DNA of 64,000 bases. Origin: Pedobacter sp. JY14-1 (GTDB lineage Bacteria > Bacteroidota > Bacteroidia > Sphingobacteriales > Sphingobacteriaceae). Under the pieces are notes generated by a model that ran no database searches, had not been told where the DNA came from, and saw only the letters and a program-made list of their open reading frames with translations. Below, one piece after another: positions 1 through 9,125 of the stretch. Made by a program: the position numbers and the translations under genes. The stretch's first letter is position 1; each line of letters opens with the position of its first letter. The DNA lies in the NCBI RefSeq assembly GCF_029269825.1, contig NZ_JARJHU010000008.1, forward strand, positions 310,001-374,000, written 5' to 3'.

Positions 1-2808
1 TATGGTCGCAGCAAAACCATCTGCCATCTTTACCGCCACCAGGTGGAACCAGCGCGCATCACCTATTACAAATTCTGTCTCTACAGGCACCCCCTTTTCC
101 ACCAGGCTAATGTACCGGTTGAACAGGTTACCCTCTACCAGCTCAGGCAGCTGCTTCACGAGTGAAGCGCCCGAAAGTTCACCTTCGGTCCTGTGCAGCA
201 GCGTCAACGCAGTCTCATTATGGGCCAGACACTTAAAGTCCACGATAAAGTGATCATGGTTGCGCACCGCAGAGAAGGCAAGTATCCCGCTCAGGCTGGC
301 GTTGAACACCCCGGTGATCATGTTGTTCAACGCAGTGATGCTGGTAATGTCCACAAAAGTGACCACCACCCCATCCTTCCGCATATCCTTACGTACATAA
401 GGCATGATCCGCATCAGGCTCCGTTTACCATTCACCAGCTGCACCTCTTTTTCTACCACCCGTCCCGTCAGCAGCACAGCCTTTACGTCCGTCGTGAGGT
501 TCTCAGAAACAATATTGTTGGAGATCTGCTCTATCGAACGTCCTATGTCCGCTTCGATCAGGTTTACCATACTGACCGCTGCAGGGTTAAACTTACGGAT
601 GACGAGCGTGGCGTCCAGGAAAACCTGCCCGATATCCGTGCTTCTGAAATAATTGTCCAGATCATCGTTCAGTTCCTGAAGTTCCCTGATCTTCAGCTGG
701 TGTTCGGTATTCAGGGTATGTAGTTCCTCGTTCAGCGACTGTAATTCTTCGTTGTTCGATTGCAGTTCCTCATTCGCAGAAAGCAGCTCCTCATTGGCAG
801 ACTGCAGCTCCTCGTTCGTGGTCTCCATTTCCTCCACCGCAAGCTGCAGGTTACTCCTGGTCTCGTTGAGCTCGGCCTCCAGCTCAAATACATATTCGGT
901 CTGATGTTCTTCCGACAAGGGCACCAGGTCCTGTTCCTCGCGGGTGTTCAGCACCTCGCCAGGCGCCTCGCTGAATACCACCATAGTCAGCCCGTCGCCG
1001 TTTTCAGGAGGTTGCACGGACAAGTTTACCAACCGCTCCTCCCCACCGCGCTGCAGCCTGATCCGGCCCAGGTGTACAGGTAACTGTTCCTTCCATGCCT
1101 TCCGCAAGGCTGTGTTGAGCAATACAGAAACCGTCTTCGGCACCATCAGCAGCAGGTTCAACTCCACTTTTTGAGACGGCAAAGACAGGTACCTGCCATA
1201 GTCCCCGACCGATTCCCTGATGATATAGCCTTTATCGATCAATATCCCGGCATATCCCAGGTGCGCCGTCAGGAACTTGTTAAAGCGCCCCTGCGCCGGA
1301 TGCTCCTCGGGCTCCGATGCCTTGTGTTTCCCTTTGTCAGCCTGCGAAAGCATTCTTCCCGAGGTACTGTAGGTATTGAAGGCCGCATAGTTCACCACGC
1401 CGTCCTTCTGGTATATCTTCCATTTACCGGAGAACTCCGAATAGCCTTCCTTCATTCCCTGCGCCGTCTCGCTTGAACCCAGCATCAGGAAGCCCCGCTT
1501 GTTCAGCGAAAAATGAAAGATAGACAACAGCTTCTTCTGTAATACAGCGTTCATATAGATGAGCATATTACGGCAGGTGATCAGGTCGTTTTTGATAAAG
1601 GGTGGCGATTTAATCACATCATGCCGGGCAAATACCACCTGCTTCCTGATCTCCGGCACCAGGCTGTAGTGCTTTCCCTCGCGGATAAAATACGTCTTCA
1701 GCAACTCAGCAGGCACCTCCTTTCGGATGTGCTCAGGATAGCGGTTCTTTGCCGCAATCTCTATACTTTTTTCGTCAATATCTGTTGCAAAGATCTTCAC
1801 GTCCAGGCGCCTGCCCATTTTTTTCAGACACTCATTGACGATGATTGCCACCGTATAGGCCTCTTGTCCGGTACTGCAGGCACATACCCAGATCTTTAGC
1901 GGCTCGCCCGGAACCTTGCCCGAGATCAGCCCGGGCAATATCTCCTCCTGCAGGAAACGGAAAGCCTCCGCGTCCCGGAAGAACTTGGTCACCCCGATCA
2001 GGAAATCCTGTCCCAGCGCTTTTACCTCTTCCTGGTTTCCTTCCAGAAAGCCTACAAACTCCTTCAGAGACTTCAGGCCATGCTGCGACATTCTGCGCCC
2101 GATACGCCGGATGATGGTCGGTGTCTTATACAGGTTAAAGTCGTTGCCGCTCTGCTCGTGCACCATTTCAAATACCTTATCCAGCAGTTTCTCATCGACC
2201 TTGCCGTTTTCCAGCACGTTGACGGGCTCCTCCTGGATATAGTTGAACAGTTCTTCCGGCATTTTCTTAGGCGGCAGTACGAAATCCGCGTCTCCCGAAG
2301 CGATGGCACTATTGGGCATCCCGTCAAACTTTGCCGTCAGGGGGTCCTGTACCATTACCATTCCACCCTGCTCCTTAATGCTCCGGATTCCCTTGGTCCC
2401 GTCCGACCCGGTCCCGGACAAGATTACCGCAATTGCCTTCTCCTTCCTGTCCGCAGCCAGCGTATGCAGGAAGGTATCTATCGCTGTATTTGGTGCTTTA
2501 ATGAGTTTTTTATCCGCCAGCTTCAGCTTACCGTTTTTCACGGTCATCAGCTTGTTGTTCGGGATAATGTACACGCAGTCCACCTGTATGCTCATGTCAT
2601 GGGTGGCCTCGAACACCTTCATGTGCGTATGCTTGGCGACGAGCTCTACCAGCAGGCTTTTGTAATCGGAAGAAAGATGCTGGATCACGATAAAGGAAAA
2701 GCTGGGGTGCTGGGGCATATGGTCGAAAAACTCGTGGATAGCCTCCAGCCCACCGGCAGACGCACCAATGGCCACGATATAACGGTCGTATCTTGTTGTC
2801 TTTCCCAC
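1..2808 (-). CDS. CheB-CheR-PAS fusion sensor/chemotaxis protein (3' end beyond window)
   Basis: The frame is open for 936 codons to the window edge. Order seen: CheB methylesterase (GASAGG nucleophile serine near residue 15, QHLSS histidine, GTGSDG aspartate), then CheR methyltransferase (TKFFRD, a glycine-rich CSTGQEAYTVAI SAM-binding motif, DLITCRNMLIYM), then a long coiled coil built from repeated NEELQS units, then PAS-like domains. Such fusions are known in Bacteroidota, usually ending in a histidine kinase, which would lie outside the window. The start is GTG at 2808, overlapping the upstream TAG stop (TAGTG). No ATG lies between it and the preceding in-frame stop, so translational coupling to the phytochrome gene is likely. 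Inference: a light-regulated signalling pair. Confidence 0.9.
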   Translation of the reverse strand, partial: MGKTTRYDRYIVAIGASAGGLEAIHEFFDHMPQHPSFSFIVIQHLSSDYKSLLVELVAKHTHMKVFEATHDMSIQVDCVYIIPNNKLMTVKNGKLKLADKKLIKAPNTAIDTFLHTLAADRKEKAIAVILSGTGSDGTKGIRSIKEQGGMVMVQDPLTAKFDGMPNSAIASGDADFVLPPKKMPEELFNYIQEEPVNVLENGKVDEKLLDKVFEMVHEQSGNDFNLYKTPTIIRRIGRRMSQHGLKSLKEFVGFLEGNQEEVKALGQDFLIGVTKFFRDAEAFRFLQEEILPGLISGKVPGEPLKIWVCACSTGQEAYTVAIIVNECLKKMGRRLDVKIFATDIDEKSIEIAAKNRYPEHIRKEVPAELLKTYFIREGKHYSLVPEIRKQVVFARHDVIKSPPFIKNDLITCRNMLIYMNAVLQKKLLSIFHFSLNKRGFLMLGSSETAQGMKEGYSEFSGKWKIYQKDGVVNYAAFNTYSTSGRMLSQADKGKHKASEPEEHPAQGRFNKFLTAHLGYAGILIDKGYIIRESVGDYGRYLSLPSQKVELNLLLMVPKTVSVLLNTALRKAWKEQLPVHLGRIRLQRGGEERLVNLSVQPPENGDGLTMVVFSEAPGEVLNTREEQDLVPLSEEHQTEYVFELEAELNETRSNLQLAVEEMETTNEELQSANEELLSANEELQSNNEELQSLNEELHTLNTEHQLKIRELQELNDDLDNYFRSTDIGQVFLDATLVIRKFNPAAVSMVNLIEADIGRSIEQISNNIVSENLTTDVKAVLLTGRVVEKEVQLVNGKRSLMRIMPYVRKDMRKDGVVVTFVDITSITALNNMITGVFNASLSGILAFSAVRNHDHFIVDFKCLAHNETALTLLHRTEGELSGASLVKQLPELVEGNLFNRYISLVEKGVPVETEFVIGDARWFHLVAVKMADGFAATI

Positions 2809-4361
2809 TAATTGTATAATTGTTTCATCCGGAACTCAAACAGGAAATTACGCAGTGAAGCTGCAACATCCAGCTCCTGGTGCGTCCAGGGCAGCGAATG
2901 CTGCCGCACCGTTTGCTTCCACAGTTTAAACGAATTTCTCGGGTGATAGTTTTTGCCGTCCCGATCAAACTGGATGGCATTGTTGGGGTCGCCGCCCCAA
3001 TGGATGTCCTGTACCACCTCAGGCCGGAAGCAGATCAGCATCTCTCCCCGTCGCATATCTATGGGTATCACCAGCAGGCCACTGCCGACCCCGGCATATT
3101 GCGCCGCCTCCTCGTAAATACCCGGCAAGTTATCGGTATGGTATACCTGCTCTACCTCCCTGCCTTCGAGCCAGAGCAACAGATTGTCCAGCGCGTCCCT
3201 TTCAGGGACATTACCGATCACGCTTGTCCTGCCATTGACCACAACGGCAGCACCAGCAGCCTTAAACAAGTCGGGCAGTCCCTCCATATCCAGACCGGCC
3301 AGTGCCTCCGCGACATTTCCCGTGGCGTAAATATGGTCGGTCAGCGCTGTACGCCTGGCCTGCAATTCTCCGGCAAGCTCAAACCCGGCCTTGTTCAGGA
3401 TCAGCGATATCTTGTCTGATATCACCCCCGACAACCATTCAAATAGGGAACAAGTCTCATAATCCAGGTATTTGGCCGTGATATGGTGGCAGGAGATCAG
3501 CCCCCAGAGCCTGCCTTCGTGGATTACACGGACCGACATCGAGGCCTTAATGCCCATATTCTTCATATATTCCAGGTGCACCGCAGCCACACTGCGCAGG
3601 TTGCAGTCCGAAAGGTCGGTGAAGGCATGCGTCAGCGGGTTGATCACCGGATAGAGCTTGACAGGCTCAAATTCGCGGTTAGGTATCAGACGGTAAGGGT
3701 TTTTCAGATAAAGTTCACGTGCCTGCCTGGGCACATCCGATGCCGGAAAAGTCTGCCCCATATAGGTTTCCAGGCGTTCATCTTTTTCCTCGGCAATTAC
3801 AGTTCCGTTCCAATGTTCATCGAAACGGTACATCAGGATGCCGTCAAAACCGGATATCCTGCGCAGCTCGTGAATGGCTGTGCGGCAGACCTCTTCAACC
3901 GTACTTGCCTTGTCAATAGAAGAGATGATGTACCTCACTTCCTGGAACACATCAGTAAAGTCCCTCTTTTCACTGACCGGAACTGCTTCGAGCTCCAGGA
4001 CCAGGTATTCCGGCTTGATATGCATAAGGACATGATAGTCTTTGCTGCGCGCCCCTGCGCCGTCTGTTCCAGGGCTATTTTCCTTCAAAGCGAAGTTAAA
4101 GGGGATACGGCCCCCCAGCTCATCCCCGAGGACTTTCCTGATCTTTTCAATATCGGTACCGGTGAAAAGCTCATCCGCAGTAGTCCCGATCAACTCCCTG
4201 ACCGGCCGGCCAAAAACAGCTTCTGTATTTTCACTGGCCTGTATTACTTTCAGGTCAGTCTTTTCAAGCAGCAGCAGGTAGCCATAGTCCTGTACCAGGT
4301 TGATCTGGTGAATGGGTAAAGAGCCACAGAACTCGGAATCGTAGTTTTTATCCGGCTTCAT
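2808..4361 (-). CDS. Bacteriophytochrome photosensory module (PAS-GAF-PHY) without output domain
   Basis: A 517-residue protein the size of a bacteriophytochrome sensory core alone. Visible marks are Cys12 in the N-terminal segment (the biliverdin-attachment position of bacteriophytochromes), the GAF motif FPASDVP at 205-211 with Asp209, CHH at 291-293, and a PHY tongue motif PRNSF at 474-478. There is no histidine kinase or GGDEF domain; the protein stops after the PHY helix. It overlaps the CheB-CheR-PAS gene by one base, so the output may be supplied in trans by that partner. Known for the family: red/far-red sensing through a bilin. Inferred: light input to the fused methylesterase/methyltransferase/kinase protein. 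No heme oxygenase for bilin synthesis is visible in the window. Confidence 0.9.
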   Translation of the reverse strand: MKPDKNYDSEFCGSLPIHQINLVQDYGYLLLLEKTDLKVIQASENTEAVFGRPVRELIGTTADELFTGTDIEKIRKVLGDELGGRIPFNFALKENSPGTDGAGARSKDYHVLMHIKPEYLVLELEAVPVSEKRDFTDVFQEVRYIISSIDKASTVEEVCRTAIHELRRISGFDGILMYRFDEHWNGTVIAEEKDERLETYMGQTFPASDVPRQARELYLKNPYRLIPNREFEPVKLYPVINPLTHAFTDLSDCNLRSVAAVHLEYMKNMGIKASMSVRVIHEGRLWGLISCHHITAKYLDYETCSLFEWLSGVISDKISLILNKAGFELAGELQARRTALTDHIYATGNVAEALAGLDMEGLPDLFKAAGAAVVVNGRTSVIGNVPERDALDNLLLWLEGREVEQVYHTDNLPGIYEEAAQYAGVGSGLLVIPIDMRRGEMLICFRPEVVQDIHWGGDPNNAIQFDRDGKNYHPRNSFKLWKQTVRQHSLPWTHQELDVAASLRNFLFEFRMKQLYN

Positions 4362-4603
4362 CAGTTAGGGTTAAATGTATCTGGTAAATATATCACATCC
4401 TTTCCCAATCTACGTACCAAAGCGGGAAATAAAGGCTCATTCAATCGTTAAAGTTGTAAATCCGTTGTATCAAAGGGCCAACCAGGCGATAATGTTCTTT
4501 CCGTCAATCTTACCCCATTTTCTTTAATAATAAGTTATATCCTGCCGATGATCTGAAGCAGACATGCCAGTAAGCCAAATACGTATCAAAAAGACAATAT
4601 TAA

Positions 4604-4648
4604 CGGGGTGAGTACGCCTTTTTACAGGGAAAAGGCGTACTCACCCCG
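4604..4648. repeat. Perfect 19-bp inverted repeat (hairpin) in a gene-free stretch
   Basis: Left arm 4604-4622 and right arm 4630-4648 are exact reverse complements around a 7-nt loop. It lies in the 4362-4736 gap between the phytochrome start and the end of the next minus-strand gene. Further related GTACTC and ACTCA words follow at 4649-4675. No U-tract follows on either strand, so a standard intrinsic terminator is not obvious. It could be a mobile-repeat relic or a structured RNA end. The rest of the gap shows no ORF. Confidence 0.75.
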
Positions 4649-4736
4649 TACTCATGGCGGACTCAGTGCGTAGTTGGGGTAGGTGCCGGTTGATCGCAAT
4701 TGGGTATGAATAGTGCTCTGCGCAAACTACCCTCTA

Positions 4737-5333
4737 TTAAACCTTACGTCTTTTGATTGTCCAATACATTGCAATCATTTCGTCAACATTCTTGATTGTA
4801 TAAATGCCGTCTTTAAGTAGCTGTCCAATTTGCGGAACATCGGTAGTGGCTTTTGTCATTACTTCTACAAAATTTGCTTTGTTAACCTCAGCGGCATCAT
4901 CGGGATTATCGCCATAGGTATAATCTGCAGTAACCTTGCCGGATGAAGAATTGATAAAAATACCATTCGAATTATAAAAACCGCCAGCTGTTCGGGACAT
5001 TTTGTATTGGGCATAGACTTTTACCGGCCCGCTAAACACCTCGTGGACAAATACAGTTGAAGACCCGCCTTTCGGTAAATACTTCTCACCGGAAATGACA
5101 AAATACTGAACTTCATCTGCATTCAATCTGACAGCTTTTGTGGCAGAAGACTTAAAAGTAAAGTATTGCAATTCTTTTGATACAGGTTTATGTGAATTTC
5201 TGAAATCGTATTTGATTTCTCCGTCAAACTTTGTCCCGCTATTGTCAACATAAAATCCGCGTTCAAATACTTGAGATTTTGCTGGCAAACCAAACAACAA
5301 GAAAAAGAATAAGAGTACTGGGTTTCGCATCAT
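4737..5333 (-). CDS. Secreted protein of unknown function
   Basis: The open frame reaches 5399, but a start at the Met codon at 5333 puts a clean Sec signal at the N-terminus (positively charged MMRNP, then a Leu/Phe-rich core, cleavage near AKSQ). That makes a 198-residue protein. The mature part has alternating beta-type segments and no catalytic motif I recognise. It is monocistronic, with a gap on either side, and convergent with nothing. It may be an orphan periplasmic or outer-membrane-associated protein. Function not assigned. Confidence 0.6.
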   Translation of the reverse strand: MMRNPVLLFFFLLFGLPAKSQVFERGFYVDNSGTKFDGEIKYDFRNSHKPVSKELQYFTFKSSATKAVRLNADEVQYFVISGEKYLPKGGSSTVFVHEVFSGPVKVYAQYKMSRTAGGFYNSNGIFINSSSGKVTADYTYGDNPDDAAEVNKANFVEVMTKATTDVPQIGQLLKDGIYTIKNVDEMIAMYWTIKRRKV

Positions 5334-5480
5334 GGAGCATTTTAGATGATCAAAAATAACAAAATCTATTGATTGCCCGCGAGCATGCCCCGCAATCATT
5401 AGAGACGGATAGATATTGCCAATAGGAAATATGAATAAATTTAAACAGGCAATTTATCGCCTCAACGCCAAATTGCAAAA

Positions 5481-5532
5481 ATTGCGAATGCAATCGCAAT
5501 TTTTATATTATTTTTGCGAATGAAATCGCAAT
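5481..5532 (+). promoter_or_regulatory. Two inverted repeats (TTGCGA-N6-TCGCAA type) upstream of the AAA ATPase
   Basis: Copies at 5481-5500 and 5513-5532 each pair TTGCGA with TCGCAA around six bases; the second ends three bases before the ATG. A third, related copy sits at 25606-25622 beside a relic of the same ATPase gene. Travelling with the gene suggests an autoregulatory operator. That is inference; no regulator is identified. Confidence 0.5.
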
Positions 5533-5535
5533 TTT

Positions 5536-6660
5536 ATGATTATACGTGCGCTAACAGATGTGATCAAAAAGCACCTTTCCGATGAAAAGGCCATAATCTT
5601 GCTCGGTCCACGCCAGGTGGGAAAAAGTACGCTGATGCGTCAGCTCTCACCAGAGTTCAAAGGCAACATACTTTGGTGGAATGGTGATGAGGCCGACATC
5701 CGGTCACTACTGGCCAGTCCAACAGCCAGTTTATTAAGATCAATGATCGGAAAAGCAGGAACACTCGTGATCGATGAGGCACAGCGCATTGAAAATATTG
5801 GCTTGTGTATTAAGCTGATTGTCGATCAGATTCCCGGAGTGAAAGTCGTCGCTACCGGCTCATCAGCTTTCGAGCTTGCAAATAGCATCAACGAGCCCTT
5901 GACCGGGCGTAAATGGGAATATCAACTGTATCCCTTTTCATTTGAGGAAATGGCGAACCATCATGGTCTTCTGGAGGAAAGGCGTCAGCTCAACCATCGT
6001 TTGGTTTACGGATATTATCCGGAAATCGTTAACAATCCCGGAGAAGAAGAAACCAGGTTAAAACAGTTATCCGGCAGTTATCTCTATAAGGACATTCTTA
6101 CCTGGGAGCGCATTCAGAAACCAGATAAAATGGAAAAGCTCGTCCAGGCACTGGCTTTCCAGGTAGGCAGTGAAGTGTCCTATCATGAACTTGGACAACT
6201 GACCGGCCTGGACAATCAGACCACAGAGAAATACATCGATTTACTGGAAAAATCCTTCATCGTATTCAGATTAGGCGCTTTAAGCCGCAATCTTCGTAAT
6301 GAATTGAAGAAAAGCCGGAAGTTTTATTTCTATGATAACGGCTTACGAAATGCCGTTATCAATCAATTCAGCCCGGCTAACTTAAGGCAGGATATTGGCG
6401 CGCTGTGGGAAAATTTCGTCATCAGCGAGCGCATGAAATACCTTGCTTACCATCTGGTTAATTGCAACCGGTATTTTTGGCGCACGCACGCGCAGCAGGA
6501 AATAGATTATATCGAGGAACGGAACGGCGTTATGAAGGCTTATGAAATGAAGTGGAATGTAAATACCCATGCAAAATTCTCGAAAACTTTCTTAGAAGCT
6601 TACCAGGGAACGGATACGAAGGTGATAAACCCGGATAACGTACATGAATTCCTATTATAG
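5536..6660 (+). CDS. AAA-type ATP-binding protein with C-terminal DUF4143 domain
   Basis: A 374-residue protein with Walker A GPRQVGKST at 24-32, Walker B LVIDEA at 77-82 and a sensor-like ATGSS segment near 107. The C-terminal half has the winged-helix and nuclease-like layout of the DUF4143 family (IDYIEE and AYEMKWN near the end resemble the restriction-endonuclease-fold lysine/glutamate region). These ATPases are widespread and often multi-copy in Bacteroidota; their function is unclear and mobile or defence roles have been suggested. The ATG follows two operator-like repeats. A relic of the 3' end occurs in the same orientation at 25685-25789, so this gene is one edge of a direct-repeat pair enclosing about 19 kb. 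Confidence 0.85.
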   Translation: MIIRALTDVIKKHLSDEKAIILLGPRQVGKSTLMRQLSPEFKGNILWWNGDEADIRSLLASPTASLLRSMIGKAGTLVIDEAQRIENIGLCIKLIVDQIPGVKVVATGSSAFELANSINEPLTGRKWEYQLYPFSFEEMANHHGLLEERRQLNHRLVYGYYPEIVNNPGEEETRLKQLSGSYLYKDILTWERIQKPDKMEKLVQALAFQVGSEVSYHELGQLTGLDNQTTEKYIDLLEKSFIVFRLGALSRNLRNELKKSRKFYFYDNGLRNAVINQFSPANLRQDIGALWENFVISERMKYLAYHLVNCNRYFWRTHAQQEIDYIEERNGVMKAYEMKWNVNTHAKFSKTFLEAYQGTDTKVINPDNVHEFLL

Positions 6661-6745
6661 GATTTGACCATTTACACAAAAATCTTCACAGGTTCTATTT
6701 ATCGCTATTAGACTTAATGATTGCTTATCAATGCCCTAAACGCCC

Positions 6746-7203
6746 TTATCGTATTTTCTCGTAGTAAGGAATAAACTCTTGTGCATAGCAAGCTTTATCT
6801 GTTTTGAATATACCTTTCTCAAATGCTTCCTTATGTAATTGGGGTAGTTTCCTGAATGTTTTCATTCGAAGTTTATCTACTCTCTTCATTGTTGTAAAAT
6901 CATAAGTACCCCTTAACATCATTACAACCTCCACTTCATTACATTGATCTACAAGCCTTATAGTTGCAACATCTAATCCAACAGATTCAAATGATATTTT
7001 TTTACTGAGATAGGGATATCTATTTGAAAAAAACCATTTAAATCTGTTTTACCAACTTTAACTGTGTCATTAATGACAATTGATACGTATGGCAAAGTTT
7101 CCAAATTTTTATCAACTACCCTTCCTTTAATTGTTTTATTCTGGGCGCAAAGAATATTTGTTGAAATACAAAGCAAAGTACAAATAATTAATAATCTCTT
7201 CAT
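6746..7203 (-). pseudogene. Frameshifted secreted protein with carboxypeptidase-regulatory-like domain; possible immunity gene
   Basis: The first frame (from ATG 7203) gives a signal peptide ending in ILCAQ and a CarboxypepD_reg-like segment (IKGRVVDKNLETLPYVSIV), then breaks at a run of seven A on the coding strand (6997-7003). Reading one frame over continues smoothly (KKISFESVGLDVATIRL) and stays open to the stop at 6746, giving about 152 residues. One extra A would restore a single protein. It starts 18 bases after the end of a JAB-like toxin tip, a typical immunity-gene position, but no known immunity family is recognised. Decay, phase variation and base-call error are all possible. Confidence 0.65.
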
Positions 7204-7221
7204 CTCTTTACCTTTATGTAT

Positions 7222-8035
7222 TTAATTATGGATATAATCGTATTCTGCTGGTACTGTCTGGCCTGGAATTCTGTACAATATAATAAATCTTGCATTTGGG
7301 ATTTGTGGCTTATCACTTCGCATACTCCTAACGTCCTGTGAAATTTCGGGTGCAGATTCAGTTGCTCCCAATTTGCCCCCAAGATGAGTGTGAAAATCTT
7401 ATAACACATTATTAAAAGAAAAATTATCTCCATATTTTTTTATGAGCCCACCAACTGAACCATAAGATGTCGTATAGTTATTTTGATAAGCTCCTAACAG
7501 CACATCTGTAGCATTTACAGAACCGTTAGATGAATATGAGAATCCTTTAATTTCTTTTCCAACATACTCTGAAAGTTGCAAAGTAAAAGATTTAACTCCT
7601 TCGACGGTTGCTTGGCCTTTCCAACCAACAGCGTTCTCATGGATCACACAAGCTACCCCCGTCGTCGGGTGCTTATCAAACGATACCCTTACGTTGCCCA
7701 GATGGTCCTTCAGGTTGTACTCGTAACTGTACGTGCTTCCGTTCTTCAGCGCACGCCCTTCTTCGGTAAAGAACTCCAGGTTGCCTCCGGTGTATTGGAT
7801 GCCATCGATATACTCCCTGGTCACCGTACCCTGTACCGATTTCAGCTTCGTACCCGTCGAATCGTAAGTATAAGCAGCGTTGCCACCATTACTCCTGGTC
7901 ACTCTTCGCTCGCGTTCCGTAAGCGCATTGCCGTTACCATCAAGCTGCAGTTGGTGCTGTCAGGTTTCTCTTATAGATAAATACTCAGGGTTGTTATATC
8001 CCAGTCTCGACAACAACGTGCCGGTACAACTCGTT
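7222..8035 (-). pseudogene. RHS core remnant with JAB-like toxin tip, broken by a nonsense codon and deletions
   Basis: The 7402-7902 part encodes RHS core sequence almost identical to the intact RHS protein at 13458-16964 (for example REYIDGIQYTGGNLEF, then NLKDHLGNVRVSFDKHP). The core-to-tip junction is recombinant and the YDYGARFYDP segment is missing. The tip runs to NNVL, hits TAA at 7399-7401, and continues in the same frame with DFHTH, GATES and ILYRIPGQT until a stop at 7222. The HTH plus downstream serine resembles JAMM/JAB metalloprotease toxins (JAB-like toxin tips of RHS proteins), with the usual Pro and Asp altered. Upstream to about 8035 only shredded RHS pieces remain. Non-functional as it stands. 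Confidence 0.7.
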
Positions 8036-8037
8036 AG

Positions 8038-8733
8038 CTATCTGTCCAATTTAGACCATAGTAAATCACAGTTACATTGATTATTCAAAGTATCGGGTAT
8101 ATTTACTTTGTTTAAACTTAGACCCCTATACCGACATATTGAACTATCTACTTTATCTCCATGTGAACACGTCTTAGATATACTTTTGATTGTGAGACGG
8201 TTGTTTGTAATTGTGAATTCAGTCGAATAATTCCAGGAGTAATTTGACCCAGCTTCATGAATCACTTTGAATCCATCTTTAGTTATAAAAATCCCACTAT
8301 AATGAGAAAGAACACCCCCAATATCTGAAATAACATTAGGATAGACTCCTCTAATTTTTGATTTCCCGTTACTATTTCTTATAATCTCCACTAATAATCT
8401 TTTTGGTTTTGGATCAAAAGAAAAATCACATTTGCTTTCGACAGGCTCCAATGATCTAGGAGACAATATGGCAACGGCATCAGCATATCTATCCCCATTT
8501 AAGTCAACAGACAAGCTGTCCATTAAAATATAATAATCTGAGATTAAAATTCCAAGTTTAGAATAATATCCCCCAATAACAGATGAACATTGAGAACTAA
8601 TATTTTTAGTTTTAACATCGATAAATTTAATTGTATCCAAAGTGGGATACGCTTCTGCCTCTTGATTGCCTCGCTCTTTAGAGATGCATGAACTAATTAT
8701 TGAGAGGACAATCATTGCAATAATACTTTTCAT
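8038..8733 (-). CDS. Lipoprotein of unknown function within the RHS cassette region
   Basis: A 231-residue protein with a lipoprotein signal (hydrophobic MKSIIAMIVLSIISSC, lipobox-type Ser-Ser-Cys near residue 16). The middle contains DLNGDRYADAVAILSP, a calcium-loop-like or FG-GAP-like segment. There is no enzyme motif. It is flanked by RHS debris on its 3' side and by a 33-codon ORF on its 5' side, so it may be an immunity or accessory gene of a lost toxin. The AT-rich composition differs from the GC-richer RHS core fragments, as is usual for swapped toxin/immunity tips. Confidence 0.6.
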   Translation of the reverse strand: MKSIIAMIVLSIISSCISKERGNQEAEAYPTLDTIKFIDVKTKNISSQCSSVIGGYYSKLGILISDYYILMDSLSVDLNGDRYADAVAILSPRSLEPVESKCDFSFDPKPKRLLVEIIRNSNGKSKIRGVYPNVISDIGGVLSHYSGIFITKDGFKVIHEAGSNYSWNYSTEFTITNNRLTIKSISKTCSHGDKVDSSICRYRGLSLNKVNIPDTLNNQCNCDLLWSKLDR

Positions 8734-8736
8734 ATT

Positions 8737-8838
8737 TTATTTTTTACCAAGTTTCCAAAAACCCTGTAATTTGGCAAAGAATCTTTGTCTGTAATCTGTC
8801 TGTTCATTTAAAAGATGAGTAAATTTAATTTTATTCAT
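8737..8838 (-). other. 33-codon ORF, possible C-terminal tail of a lost RHS tip
   Basis: The frame encodes a Lys/Phe-rich peptide ending WKLGKK and stops 3 bases before the lipoprotein start. It continues open upstream (FGWRKG before the Met). This placement, toxin end directly before an immunity-like gene, matches the intact cassettes in the window. Too short for a firm call. Confidence 0.3.
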
Positions 8839-8901
8839 GCCTTTTCTCCATCCAAAAATCTAATTGCTTTCATAAAACAGATAAAGCATATTCGCATTAA
8901 A

Positions 8902-8936
8902 CAACAAGCCCCAGTTGAATCAACCGGGGCTTGTTG
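8902..8936 (-). terminator. Strong hairpin terminator
   Basis: Arms 8902-8912 and 8926-8936 pair perfectly over 11 bp, with an inner GTTGA/TCAAC stem. On the minus strand a T-rich stretch follows. It sits just after the end of the small gene at 8945. Confidence 0.65.
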
Positions 8937-9125
8937 GTACTTTATTAATACTTCTGGGCGTATTCCTCCCAGTTCTTTGGGTATTTCTTTTTGATTTCTT
9001 TTAATATGTAATCAGGGATCGGCTCTTTATAGTAGTCCAAGCCTTTGCCCTTCAAAAAGGTTATGACCTCTGTAAGTCCCCCCAAAACTCCAACAGTTTG
9101 AAAGTTATTAAATTTAAACTGAGAA

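Noticed and set aside
2080..4319. Long plus-strand ORFs (243 and 278 codons)
   Set aside because: They are antisense to the CheB-CheR and phytochrome genes, whose motifs are intact, and look like GC-driven shadows.
7200..7433. 77-codon minus-strand ORF
   Set aside because: It is an out-of-frame reading of the JAB-like tip; the in-frame reading shows DFHTH and ILYRIPGQT.
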